A DNA stretch of 64,000 nt from assembly GCF_004522235.1 (NCBI RefSeq), contig NZ_SDLT01000017.1, positions 1 to 64,000 of the forward strand. The letters run 5' to 3'. Of the stretch, positions 16,422 to 23,943 are shown in pieces. Origin of the DNA: Amycolatopsis nivea. Its GTDB lineage: Bacteria; Actinomycetota; Actinomycetes; Mycobacteriales; Pseudonocardiaceae. The position numbers and the translations under genes were made by a program. The notes under the pieces are model-generated. The model was not told the DNA's origin. It did no database searches and saw only the letters and a program-made list of their open reading frames with translations. How positions within the stretch are numbered: the stretch's first letter is position 1; each line of letters starts with the position of its first letter.

Positions 16422-17621
16422 ATGGCCTACTACCGCAGCGCGGGCAGCATCCCGCCTAAGCGGCACACCCAGCACCGCACGCCCGAAGGCGGGCTCTACT
16501 CCGAGGAGCTGATGGGCGAGGAGGGCTTCTCGTCGGACTCGTCGCTGCTGTACCACCGCGGCATCCCGTCCGCGATCGTCGACGCGACGCCGTGGGAACT
16601 GCCGGACCAGACGCTCACCGAGAACCGGCCGCTCAAGCCGCTGCACCTCAAGCTGCACACGCTGTTCCCCGGCCAGGAGTGGAAGAGCGCGGACGTCGTG
16701 AACAACCGGCGGCTCGTGCTCGGCAACGGCGACGTGCGGATCTCCTACGTCGCCGCCGGCGAGGCTTCTCCGTTGTACCGCAACGCGATCGGCGACGAAT
16801 GCGTGTACGTCGAGTCCGGCGAAGCGGTCGTCGAGACGGTGTTCGGCGCGCTGCCCGCCCGCACCGGCGACTACGTGATCCTCCCCCGCGCCACCACGCA
16901 CCGCTGGGTGCCGAAGGGGCCGGAACCGTTGCGCGCCTATGTGATCGAGGCGAACTCGCACATCGCGCCACCGAAGCGCTACCTGTCGCGCTACGGCCAG
17001 TTGCTGGAGCACGCGCCCTACTGCGAGCGCGACCTGCACGGCCCGGCCGAACCGCTGGTCGTCGAAGGCACCGACGTCGAGGTGCTGGTGAAGCACCGCG
17101 GCTCGCGCGGCGTCGTCGGCACCCGTTACGTGTACCCGACGCACCCGTTCGACGTGGTCGGCTGGGACGGCTGCCTCTACCCGTACACGTTCAACGTCTC
17201 CGACTTCGAGCCCATCACCGGCCGCGTGCACCAGCCGCCGCCCGTGCACCAGGTGTTCGAGGGCAACAACTTCGTCATCTGCAACTTCGTCCCGCGCAAG
17301 GTCGACTACCACCCGCTCTCGATCCCGGTGCCGTACTACCACTCCAATGTGGACTCCGACGAGGTGATGTTCTACTGCGGCGGGAACTACGAGGCGCGCA
17401 AGGGATCCGGCATCGGACAGGGCTCGATCAGCCTGCACCCCGGCGGCCACAGCCACGGCCCGCAGCCGGGCGCGGTGGAACGCTCGCTCGGCGCGGAGTT
17501 CTTCGACGAACTGGCGGTCATGGTCGACACGTTCCGCCCGCTGGAGATCGGCGAGGGCGGCCACGCGAGCGACGACCCCGGCTACGCCTGGACCTGGGCA
17601 GGACGGGGACCGCAGTCGTGA
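16422..17621 (+). CDS. hmgA: Homogentisate 1,2-dioxygenase
   Basis: This non-haem iron dioxygenase opens the ring of homogentisate to maleylacetoacetate in tyrosine/phenylalanine breakdown. The 399-aa product has the cupin layout: an N-terminal half with YVESGEAVVETVFG and a C-terminal metal-binding core. NVSDFEPITGRVHQPPPVHQ is followed by VPYYHSNVDSDEVMFYCGGN, which supplies candidate His and Glu ligands, and by LHPGGHSHGPQPG, which supplies the last His. GGAGG lies eight bases before the ATG. The gene is first of an overlapping three-gene operon and lies just after the MarR gene. Confidence 0.95.
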   Translation: MAYYRSAGSIPPKRHTQHRTPEGGLYSEELMGEEGFSSDSSLLYHRGIPSAIVDATPWELPDQTLTENRPLKPLHLKLHTLFPGQEWKSADVVNNRRLVLGNGDVRISYVAAGEASPLYRNAIGDECVYVESGEAVVETVFGALPARTGDYVILPRATTHRWVPKGPEPLRAYVIEANSHIAPPKRYLSRYGQLLEHAPYCERDLHGPAEPLVVEGTDVEVLVKHRGSRGVVGTRYVYPTHPFDVVGWDGCLYPYTFNVSDFEPITGRVHQPPPVHQVFEGNNFVICNFVPRKVDYHPLSIPVPYYHSNVDSDEVMFYCGGNYEARKGSGIGQGSISLHPGGHSHGPQPGAVERSLGAEFFDELAVMVDTFRPLEIGEGGHASDDPGYAWTWAGRGPQS

Positions 17622-18445
17622 CTGACGCTCTTACCCGCGGCCTCCTGGACGACGCGGCGGTCTTCCCGCCCGGCCTCGCGCCGCTGCCGGACGCCGTCGC
17701 CGCCCACGACCGGCACACCGCTTCGCCGTACGCCGCGATGGTCGGCCCGCTGGTCGTCGCCGCGTCCGGCTTGGCGGAACTGGCTGAGGTCGTCGCCGGC
17801 CGCGAGACTCCGTTGCCGCTCACCGTGACGCTGCCCGCCGGGCCGGGCGGGATCGCCGACGTGCTCAAGGCGGTCGACGGGCTTCCGGTGTCGGTCGAAT
17901 CGCTGGAAATCGCGGTGCCGCAAGGAATGACTGTGGACGAGTTCCTGTCCGCAGTGGACGGTTGCCCGGTGCCGGTCGCCGTGGAGATCCCGCGCGACGA
18001 ACGCCGGGTTCCGTTGCTGCAAGCGCTTTCCGGCACTCCGCACAAGGCGAAGTTCCGCACCGGCGGGACGTCGGCCGAGTACTACCCGGACGAAGCCGAA
18101 CTCGCCGCCGCGATCCGCGCGACCGCCGAGGCGGGCGTGCCGTTCAAGGCCACCGCGGGCCTGCACCACGCGATCCGCAACACCGACCCGAACACCGGCT
18201 TCGAACAGCACGGTTTCCTGAACCTCTTGCTCGCCGCCGAAGCGGTCGACCGCGGCGCCGAGGACGAGGAAGTCGTTGCCCTGCTTGCCGAACGCGACGG
18301 TGCCGCGGTCGCCGACCGGATCCGCGCGCTGGCCCCGGAACGCCTGGCGGCGGCGCGCGCTAAGTTCACCTCGTTCGGGACCTGCAGCATCACCGACCCA
18401 CTCACCGAACTGACAGATCTAGGCCTGATCGGAGCCCCCGCATGA
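17618..18445 (+). CDS. Unassigned protein between hmgA and fahA
   Basis: I do not recognise a named family. The 275-aa protein is soluble, lacks a signal, and shows repeated beta-strand/helix units suggesting a TIM-type barrel. Two conserved-looking stretches, HKAKFRTGG (Lys143, Lys145) and VPFKATAGLHHAI (Lys177), resemble lysine-bearing strands of class I aldolase barrels; the terminal KFTSFGTCSITDPL is also distinctive. It overlaps the hmgA stop by GTGA and the fahA start by ATGA, so it should be made in step with both. Homogentisate breakdown needs a maleylacetoacetate isomerase between these steps, and no glutathione S-transferase-type isomerase is present here; that is an inferred role only. 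Confidence 0.85.
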   Translation: MTDALTRGLLDDAAVFPPGLAPLPDAVAAHDRHTASPYAAMVGPLVVAASGLAELAEVVAGRETPLPLTVTLPAGPGGIADVLKAVDGLPVSVESLEIAVPQGMTVDEFLSAVDGCPVPVAVEIPRDERRVPLLQALSGTPHKAKFRTGGTSAEYYPDEAELAAAIRATAEAGVPFKATAGLHHAIRNTDPNTGFEQHGFLNLLLAAEAVDRGAEDEEVVALLAERDGAAVADRIRALAPERLAAARAKFTSFGTCSITDPLTELTDLGLIGAPA

Positions 18446-19611
18446 CCGTGCTCGACATCCCCGCCGGCTCCCCCTTCGGCGTCGAAAACCTGCCGTACGG
18501 CGTCTTCTCGGCAGGCGGCGGCAGTCCCCGGGTGGGCGTGCGCGTGGGCGAGCACGTGCTGGACCTGTCGATCGCCCTCGGCGACGAGGTGTTCGCCGAG
18601 CCGACGCTGAACGCCTTCATGGCGCAGGGTTACGACCGCTGGGTCGAGGTCCGCACGCGGCTTCAGACGCTCGTGACCGGCGAGGTGCCCGCCGAAGCCG
18701 TGCACGCGGTCGCCGACGTCAAGCTGCACCTGCCCATCGACGTCGCCGATTACGTGGACTTCTACGCCTCGGAACACCACGCGTCGAACGTCGGCCGGCT
18801 GTTCCGTCCGGACGCGGAACCGTTGCTGCCCAACTGGAAACACCTCCCGGTCGGCTACCACGGCCGCTCCGGAACGGTCTACGTGTCCGGCACCGACGTG
18901 GTCCGCCCGAGCGGCCAGCGCAAGGGCGAGGACGGCCCGGTCTTCGGCCCGAGCACCCGCCTGGACATCGAAGCGGAACTGGGCTTCATCGTCGGCGCGG
19001 GCACTCCCGCCAACACCCCGATCTCGCCGGACGACTTCCCTCGCCACGTTTTCGGCGCGGTCCTGCTGAACGACTGGTCGGCCCGCGACATCCAGGCCTG
19101 GGAGTACGTGCCGCTGGGCCCGAACCTGGGCAAGAGCTTCGCGACGTCGATCTCGCCGTGGGTGGTCCCGGTGCTGGCGCTGGCCGAGGCGCGAGTGCCG
19201 CTGCCCGGCCAGACCTCGCCGGAACCCCTGCCCTACCTGCGGGAATCGTCGCCGTGGGGCTTGGACATCACGCTGGCCGTGGAGTGGAACGGCCAGGAGG
19301 TGGCGCGCCCGCCGTACCGCGAGATGTACTGGTCCCCGGCCCAGATGCTGGCCCACCTGACCGTCAACGGCGCCTCGGCCCGCACCGGCGACCTCTACGG
19401 CTCGGGCACGATCTCCGGCGCGGACCCGGCGGAACGCGGCTCGTTCCTGGAACTCTCCTGGGGCGGCCGGGATCCGCTGACCGTCAAGGGCGAATCCCGC
19501 ACCTTCCTCCAGGACGGGGACGAGGTCGCGATCACCGGCGCCGCCACCACGAGCAGCGGCGCGAAACTGGGCTTCGGCGAGGTCCGGGGGCGCATCCTTC
19601 CCGCGCAGTAA
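18442..19611 (+). CDS. fahA: Fumarylacetoacetase
   Basis: Fumarylacetoacetase hydrolyses fumarylacetoacetate to fumarate and acetoacetate, the last step of tyrosine/homogentisate breakdown. The 389-aa product has the N-terminal SH3-like domain and the FAH catalytic domain: FYASEHHASNVGRLFR includes the catalytic histidine, and LLNDWSARDIQAWEYVP with LGPNLGKSFATSISPWVV forms the metal-binding and substrate-loop core. The ATG overlaps the preceding stop by four bases. A CoA transferase pair encoded 250 bases downstream, on the other strand, can activate the acetoacetate released. Confidence 0.95.
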   Translation: MTVLDIPAGSPFGVENLPYGVFSAGGGSPRVGVRVGEHVLDLSIALGDEVFAEPTLNAFMAQGYDRWVEVRTRLQTLVTGEVPAEAVHAVADVKLHLPIDVADYVDFYASEHHASNVGRLFRPDAEPLLPNWKHLPVGYHGRSGTVYVSGTDVVRPSGQRKGEDGPVFGPSTRLDIEAELGFIVGAGTPANTPISPDDFPRHVFGAVLLNDWSARDIQAWEYVPLGPNLGKSFATSISPWVVPVLALAEARVPLPGQTSPEPLPYLRESSPWGLDITLAVEWNGQEVARPPYREMYWSPAQMLAHLTVNGASARTGDLYGSGTISGADPAERGSFLELSWGGRDPLTVKGESRTFLQDGDEVAITGAATTSSGAKLGFGEVRGRILPAQ

Positions 19612-19620
19612 CCAGCGCAA

Positions 19621-19757
19621 CGTACGTGAGGGGCCCCTGAGGGAATCAGATTCCGTCAGGGGCCCCTCACGTACGTCCCCAATGCCACATTGGGTGCATC
19701 TGACGCACCCAATGTGGCATTCGGTGCGTCTCACGCACCCAATGCCACATTGGGGCG
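19621..19757. repeat. Cluster of palindromic elements between fahA and scoB
   Basis: The 248-base gap between convergent fahA and scoB is built of palindromes. A perfect 20-bp arm pair (19621-19640 and 19656-19675; arm begins CGTACGTGAGGGG) encloses a second small stem, GGAAT/ATTCC. It is followed by three copies of an AATGCCACATT-type core in alternating orientation (19681, 19711 and 19741), each flanked by GCACCC/GGGTGC-like arms. They may act as a bidirectional terminator, but the structure looks like a dispersed repeat element. The rest of the gap (19758-19859) shows no clear feature. Confidence 0.8.
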
Positions 19758-19859
19758 CTAGCCCCGCCCCCCAACCGCGGCCAGTGCACCCAACCCACCA
19801 ACGCACCCACCCTCCCCCGCGCCGTCGTCACAATCAAGCTTCGGGGTGCCCAACCGCAG

Positions 19860-20489
19860 CTACTCCGCGATCGGAGCCCCAGTCTTCTCCCGCACCTCGT
19901 CAAGAGAAACCCCCGGCGCCAGCTCCACCAGCTTCAGCCCGTCGTCGGTAACGTCCAGCACCGCCAGATTGGTGATGATCCGGTTCACCACTCCGGCCCC
20001 GGTCAACGGCAGCGTGCACTTCTCGACGATCTTCGGCGTCCCGTCCTTGGCGGTGTGATCGGTGATGATCACCACCCGGCGGGCCCCGGCGACGAGATCC
20101 ATCGCCCCGCCCATCCCCTTGACCAGCGCGCCGGGCACCGTCCAGTTGGCCAGGTCGCCGTTGGCGCCGACCTGCAGCGCCCCGAGCAGCGCCAGGTCGA
20201 TGTGCCCGCCGCGGATCATCGCGAACGACTCCGCGGAGTCGAACAGGCTGGCCCCGGGCTGCAATGTGACCGTCTGCTTGCCCGCGTTCACCAGGTCGGG
20301 GTCTTCCTCGCCCTCCCAGGGGAACGGCCCGAGCCCGAGAATCCCGTTCTCGCTGTGCAACGTCACCTGCACGCCGTCCGGAATGTGGTTCGCCACCTGG
20401 GTGGGAATCCCGATCCCGAGGTTCACGTAATCGCCGTCCCGCAGTTCGCGAGCCCCGATCGTGGCCATGTCGTCCCGAGTCCAGCTCAC
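19860..20489 (-). CDS. scoB: 3-oxoacid CoA-transferase subunit B
   Basis: The 209-aa product is a type I CoA transferase beta subunit: NLGIGIPTQVANHIP at the N-terminus, then the catalytic glutamate in HSENGILGLGP, and GGHIDLALLGALQV followed by GAMDLVAGARRVV. The enzyme moves CoA from succinyl-CoA to acetoacetate or 3-oxoadipate; the two substrates cannot be told apart here. Proximity to the homogentisate operon, which releases acetoacetate, favours the succinyl-CoA:acetoacetate enzyme. It begins with GTG in a GTGA overlap with scoA; an ATG seven codons in is an alternative. Confidence 0.92.
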   Translation of the reverse strand: MSWTRDDMATIGARELRDGDYVNLGIGIPTQVANHIPDGVQVTLHSENGILGLGPFPWEGEEDPDLVNAGKQTVTLQPGASLFDSAESFAMIRGGHIDLALLGALQVGANGDLANWTVPGALVKGMGGAMDLVAGARRVVIITDHTAKDGTPKIVEKCTLPLTGAGVVNRIITNLAVLDVTDDGLKLVELAPGVSLDEVREKTGAPIAE

Positions 20490-21196
20490 GCCGACGCCTC
20501 CTCACGCACGCGCACGGTCCGCTTTTCGATCTGCTTTTCCCGCGCAGTCGCCTGAATCAGCCGCTGCACGTAAATCCCCGGCGTCGTGATCCGCTCCGGA
20601 TCCAGGTACTCGTCCGAAACCTGCTCGGCCTCGGCGACGGTCACCTTGCCGCAGGTCGCGACGAGCGGGTTGAAGTTCCGCGAGGCGTACCGGTAGATCA
20701 GGTTCCCGGCCGGGTCCGCGACGTACGCGTGCACCAGCGAAAGGTCCGCGACGATGCCGCGCTCCTGCACGTAGGTGACGCCGTCGAACTCGGCGTGCGG
20801 CTTGCCCTCGGCGATCGGCGTGCCGACGCCGGACTTGGTGTAGAACGCCGGGATCCCCGCGCCGCCCGCCCGCATCCGCTCGGCGAGCGTCCCCTGCGGG
20901 GTGAACTCGACCTCGACGGTCCCGTCGAGGTACTGCTGCGCGAACAGCTTGTTCTCGCCCACGTACGACGCGATCACCCGGCGCACCTGCCGGTTGTCGA
21001 GCAGAATGCCGAGCCCGGCCCCGTCGACTCCCATGTTGTTCGAGACGATCGTCAGATCGCGCACGCCCGAGTCCCGGACCGCCTCGATGAGGTCGTTCGG
21101 GTTCCCGGTGAGGCCGAAGCCCCCGACCGCGATCGTCAGCCCGTCCTCGAGCAGCCCGTCGAGGGCCTCCGCGGCGCTGCGGTACTTCGTCGGCAC
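20486..21196 (-). CDS. scoA: 3-oxoacid CoA-transferase subunit A
   Basis: The 236-aa product is the alpha subunit partner: GLTIAVGGFGLTGNPNDLIEA carries the glycine-rich CoA-binding turn, followed by IVSNNMGVDGAGLGILL and the conserved TPQGTLAERMRAGGAGIPAF. Both halves are needed for the ping-pong transfer through an enzyme-CoA thioester. It starts with GTG at 21196 and is translationally coupled to scoB. The gene diverges from an IclR-family regulator gene, a common arrangement for CoA transferase genes of aromatic breakdown. Confidence 0.92.
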   Translation of the reverse strand: MPTKYRSAAEALDGLLEDGLTIAVGGFGLTGNPNDLIEAVRDSGVRDLTIVSNNMGVDGAGLGILLDNRQVRRVIASYVGENKLFAQQYLDGTVEVEFTPQGTLAERMRAGGAGIPAFYTKSGVGTPIAEGKPHAEFDGVTYVQERGIVADLSLVHAYVADPAGNLIYRYASRNFNPLVATCGKVTVAEAEQVSDEYLDPERITTPGIYVQRLIQATAREKQIEKRTVRVREEASA

Positions 21197-21340
21197 GGCA
21201 TCCTCTCCACTTCGTTCGGTGAGTGGTCAGTCCCCGCATTCCACCCAGCGCAGGGGAAACGGGTCAACCGACACGCCGGGATCCCCGGCAAACCTCTCGC
21301 GCACCGAACACCCGCGCCCGATGCGTCCACTGAGCGGACG

Positions 21341-21346
21341 TACCCT
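21341..21346 (+). promoter_or_regulatory. -10 element of IclR-family gene
   Basis: TACCCT lies seven bases before the GTG of the IclR gene, the same layout as other leaderless starts in this window. In the same divergent gap a short inverted repeat, CCACT (21207-21211) and AGTGG (21222-21226), stands just upstream of scoA and could be an operator. Confidence 0.4.
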
Positions 21347-21353
21347 CGTTCCC

Positions 21354-22121
21354 GTGCCCACCTCGCCTCCCGACCACGTCGTAGGACGGGTGTCCGCGGT
21401 CCTGCGCGCATTGTCCGCCTTCCGCGACGGAGCGTCGACCTCGCAGCTGGCGCGCCAGTGCGGCCTCGCCCGGCCGACGGTGCACCGGCTGCTCGCGTCG
21501 CTGGCCGCCGAGGGCTACGTCGACCGCGACCGGCAATCCGGCCGCTGGTACCTGGGCCCGGAGCTGTATCTGCTGGGCGAGGCCGCCGCCCCGCGCTACG
21601 ACGTGACGCAGCAGGCGCGCGCGAGCGTCCACCGGCTGGCCGCAGCGACCGGGGAGAGCGCGTTCTTCTCCGCGCGCCGCGGCAACGAGACGGTCTGCCT
21701 GCTGCGCGAGGACGGCGACTTCCCGATCCGGTCGTTCGTCCTGTACGAAGGCGCCCGGTTCCCGCTGGGCGTGGTGTCGGCGGGGCTGGTGGTGCTGTCG
21801 ATGCTGCCGGACCGGGAGGTCGAGGAGTATCTGTCCACAGTGGACCTGACGGCCGAATGGGGCCCGGCGCACCGGGCGGAGGACGTGCGGGCCCGGGTCG
21901 CGCGGACGCGGGAGGACGGGTATTCGACCAACCCCGGGCTGGTGGTCGAAGGGAGCTGGGGGATGGCCGCGGCGGTGTTCACGCCCACCGGGGAGCCCGC
22001 GTGGGCGTTGACGCTGACCGGCGTGGAGTCGCGGTTCCGGGCGGAGCGGCGGGGCGAACTGGGGGCGTTGCTGCTCAAGGAAGCGCATGCGTTGACGAAC
22101 CTGCTTCGGCAGCCTTCGTGA
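21354..22121 (+). CDS. IclR-family transcriptional regulator
   Basis: The 255-aa product has an N-terminal winged helix (about 8-65: VSAVLRALSAFRDGASTSQLA, then RPTVHRLLASLAAEGYVDRD) and an IclR effector domain with FVLYEGARFPLGVVSAGLVVLS and YSTNPGLVVEGSWGMAAAVF. It is divergent from scoAB and is the likely regulator of that pair. The GTG at 21354 follows TACCCT at leaderless spacing; an in-frame ATG at 21321 would add 11 residues but would lie upstream of that element. Its 3' end forms a hairpin with the convergent HxlR gene. Confidence 0.9.
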   Translation: MPTSPPDHVVGRVSAVLRALSAFRDGASTSQLARQCGLARPTVHRLLASLAAEGYVDRDRQSGRWYLGPELYLLGEAAAPRYDVTQQARASVHRLAAATGESAFFSARRGNETVCLLREDGDFPIRSFVLYEGARFPLGVVSAGLVVLSMLPDREVEEYLSTVDLTAEWGPAHRAEDVRARVARTREDGYSTNPGLVVEGSWGMAAAVFTPTGEPAWALTLTGVESRFRAERRGELGALLLKEAHALTNLLRQPS

Positions 22122-22141
22122 GCGGCCAGCCGCTCACGAAG
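22114..22141. terminator. Perfect 12-bp hairpin containing both convergent stop codons
   Basis: CTTCGTGAGCGG (22114-22125) and CCGCTCACGAAG (22130-22141) pair perfectly around a CCAG loop. The IclR stop (22119-22121) lies in one arm and the HxlR stop (22134-22136) in the other. The symmetry suits bidirectional termination, although there is no T-tract. Confidence 0.65.
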
Positions 22142-22505
22142 CAGTAGCGGCGTTCTCCGCGTCGTAAGCCGCTCGCGCGGCCGTCACCTGGTCCATGTTC
22201 TGGCGGGCCCAGCGGTCCAGCAGGTCCAGCGGTTCGGCGAGGTTGCGGCCCAGCTGGGTGAGCTCGTACTCGACCTTCGGCGGGATCACCGGGTACGCCG
22301 TGCGGATCAGGATGCCGTCACGGACCAGGCTGCGCAGGGTCTGCGTGAGGACCTTCTGCGAGATCCCGTCGACGCGCTTGCCGATCTCGGTGAACCGCAG
22401 CGGGCCGTCGGTCAGGGCGCCGACGATCAGCACCGTCCACTGGTCGCCGATGCGGTCGAGCAGCTGGCGCGTCGGGCAGTCGCGGTCGTACGGGTTTCCG
22501 AGCAC
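22134..22505 (-). CDS. HxlR-family transcriptional regulator
   Basis: The 123-aa product has the HxlR winged-helix signature: CPTRQLLDRIGDQWTVLIVGAL, with a Cys near residue 10, then GPLRFTEIGKRVDGISQKVLTQTL and VEYELTQLGRNLAEPL. HxlR proteins often respond to redox or electrophile stress through that N-terminal cysteine. The GTG at 22505 is preceded by GAGGAGG at good spacing. An inverted repeat (22518-22534) lies directly upstream of the ribosome site, consistent with autoregulation. No target gene is adjacent in divergent orientation except the small secreted protein gene at 22647. Confidence 0.92.
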   Translation of the reverse strand: MLGNPYDRDCPTRQLLDRIGDQWTVLIVGALTDGPLRFTEIGKRVDGISQKVLTQTLRSLVRDGILIRTAYPVIPPKVEYELTQLGRNLAEPLDLLDRWARQNMDQVTAARAAYDAENAATAS

Positions 22506-22517
22506 GGCGGCCTCCTC

Positions 22518-22534
22518 ACTCTCCGCAAGAGAGT
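22518..22534. promoter_or_regulatory. Inverted repeat upstream of HxlR gene
   Basis: ACTCTC (22518-22523) and GAGAGT (22529-22534) are perfect arms with a five-base spacer, immediately upstream of the HxlR ribosome binding site. This is a likely operator for autoregulation. Confidence 0.5.
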
Positions 22535-22646
22535 AACACTCCCCTGAGTCGGCAGGCTTTACCGAACCCGAACATTCGTCCCACACCCCTCGTACACCCG
22601 CGCGCGACGGTGGTCTCCAGAACACCGACGCAGGAGGACGAGAACG

Positions 22647-23042
22647 ATGCGAGGAACGAAGCGGCTGGCACTGGCGGGCTGCGGGATCGCGGCCGGACTG
22701 CTCGTGGCCGCGCCGATCGCCAGCGCCGACACGCAGGCGCCGGCCCCGGCTCCGGTCACGCTGAGCCCGCAGGAGGTGCAGCAGATGTGCACGGCCTGGG
22801 TGCCGAAACTGCACAAACAGGCCCAGAACCTGACCAACCGGATCAACGGCGGGCCGGAGGTTTCCGGGTCGGTCGCGAATCTCAAGGCACGCGCGAACGA
22901 CGCCCGCGCGAAGGGGCACACCGCGCAGGCCGACCGGCTGCAGAAGCGGGCGGACAAGCGGCAGAGCCGGATCGGGGAGCTGGCGAACGCGACGAAGCAG
23001 CTCGACGCGTTCACCGCGGCGCACTGCCAGGCGCCGAAGTGA
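22647..23042 (+). CDS. Small secreted helical protein
   Basis: I do not recognise the family. The 131-aa protein has a clear Sec signal peptide (RGTKRLALAGCGIAAGLLVA, cleavage after the ASA near residue 27), then a Pro/Ala spacer and a charged, all-helical mature part. Two cysteines, in QMCTAWVPKL and at the end in AHCQAPK, could pair and hold the first and last helices together. AGGAGG precedes the ATG. The next gene, coding for a 57-aa lipoprotein, begins in the overlap GTGA, and a two-component pair follows, so the four may work together at the cell surface. Confidence 0.82.
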   Translation: MRGTKRLALAGCGIAAGLLVAAPIASADTQAPAPAPVTLSPQEVQQMCTAWVPKLHKQAQNLTNRINGGPEVSGSVANLKARANDARAKGHTAQADRLQKRADKRQSRIGELANATKQLDAFTAAHCQAPK

Positions 23043-23212
23043 AACGGCTGATCGCGATCGCCGCCGCGGCCGCTGTCGTCGGGCTCGGCTGCGTTGCGTG
23101 CGACGACAGTTCGGCGCCGTCGTCGGGAGCGGCGCCGGACGGCGACCTGAGCAGCATCCAGTCCACGCTGGACTCGATCCAGTCCGACATGGCGGGCGAC
23201 GGGCAGCGGTGA
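23039..23212 (+). CDS. 57-aa putative lipoprotein
   Basis: This short gene starts with GTG inside the preceding stop (GTGA overlap). It codes for KRLIAIAAAAAVVGLGCVAC followed by DDSSAPSSG, a compact lipoprotein-type signal with two possible lipidation cysteines (18 and 21), and a short mature tail containing the amphipathic segment SIQSTLDSIQSDMAG. The overlap, in-frame signal structure and same codon bias support it as a real gene. It may be an accessory of the secreted protein encoded upstream or of the sensor kinase encoded downstream. Confidence 0.72.
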   Translation: MKRLIAIAAAAAVVGLGCVACDDSSAPSSGAAPDGDLSSIQSTLDSIQSDMAGDGQR

Positions 23213-23262
23213 CGCGCGTACCGTTTCCCCCGACGTAGCCGGCCGGAGGAACGGGAGCCCGC

Positions 23263-23943
23263 ATGGGGTCAGCTGGCCGCGGTCTCGTCCTCGTCGTGGA
23301 GGACGAGACCGCGATCGCCGAGCTCGCCGCGCTGTACCTGCGGCGCGACGGGTTCGGGGTGGAGGTCGAGCCGGACGGCGCGAAGGCGCTCGACGCGATC
23401 CGCCGGTTGCGGCCGGTCGCGGTGGTGCTCGACATTGGACTGTCCGGAATGGACGGCATCGAGATCTGCCGGGCGCTGCGCGCGGCGGGCGACTGGACGC
23501 CGGTGCTGTTCGTGACCGCCCGCGACGACGAGCTGGATCGCTTGCTGGGCCTCGAAATCGGCGCGGACGACTATCTCACCAAACCGTTCAGCCCTCGCGA
23601 ACTCGCCGCCCGCGTGCGGACTGTGCTGCGCCGCGCGTCCGGAGGTCCGGCCACGACACTGGCTTGCGGCGGCGTGCGCATCGACGTTCCCGGCCGTCGC
23701 GCTTGGGCAGGCGAGGCGGAGGTCACGCTCACCTCCACGGAGTTCGATCTGCTCGCTTACCTGCTGCGCCATCCCGGCCAGGTGTTGTCGCGCGATCAGC
23801 TGCTCAGCGCGGTCTGGGGCTACGCCGCGGCGGCCGGGACCCGCACGGTCGACGTGCATGTCGCGCAGCTGCGGGCAAAACTCGGCGAGGACAGTCCGAT
23901 TCGGACAGTCCGGGGCATCGGCTACGCGGCGGACGCCGGATGA
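23263..23943 (+). CDS. OmpR/PhoB-family response regulator
   Basis: The 226-aa product has a receiver domain with the acidic cluster near VVEDE (12-14), phospho-acceptor Asp57 in VVLDIGLSGMDG and Lys107 in DDYLTKPFSPREL, then an OmpR winged helix (about 130-224) with TSTEFDLLAYLLRHPGQVLS and RTVDVHVAQLRAKLG. It is coupled to the kinase gene downstream by ATGA. The upstream small exported proteins and the downstream LCP protein suggest an envelope-related regulon. Confidence 0.95.
   Translation: MGSAGRGLVLVVEDETAIAELAALYLRRDGFGVEVEPDGAKALDAIRRLRPVAVVLDIGLSGMDGIEICRALRAAGDWTPVLFVTARDDELDRLLGLEIGADDYLTKPFSPRELAARVRTVLRRASGGPATTLACGGVRIDVPGRRAWAGEAEVTLTSTEFDLLAYLLRHPGQVLSRDQLLSAVWGYAAAAGTRTVDVHVAQLRAKLGEDSPIRTVRGIGYAADAG

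Noticed and set aside
19621..19675. Insertion sequence end or transposon terminal repeats
   Set aside because: The long palindrome has no transposase nearby and no target duplication flanking it. The arms lie back to back, not at the ends of an element.
23845..23870. Strict avoidance of GTCGAC as explanation of the GTGGAC bias
   Set aside because: GTCGAC still occurs in several genes, for example in the response regulator (ACGGTCGACGTG) and in TetR. The bias is real by eye but not absolute, so I list it only as a codon-context observation.
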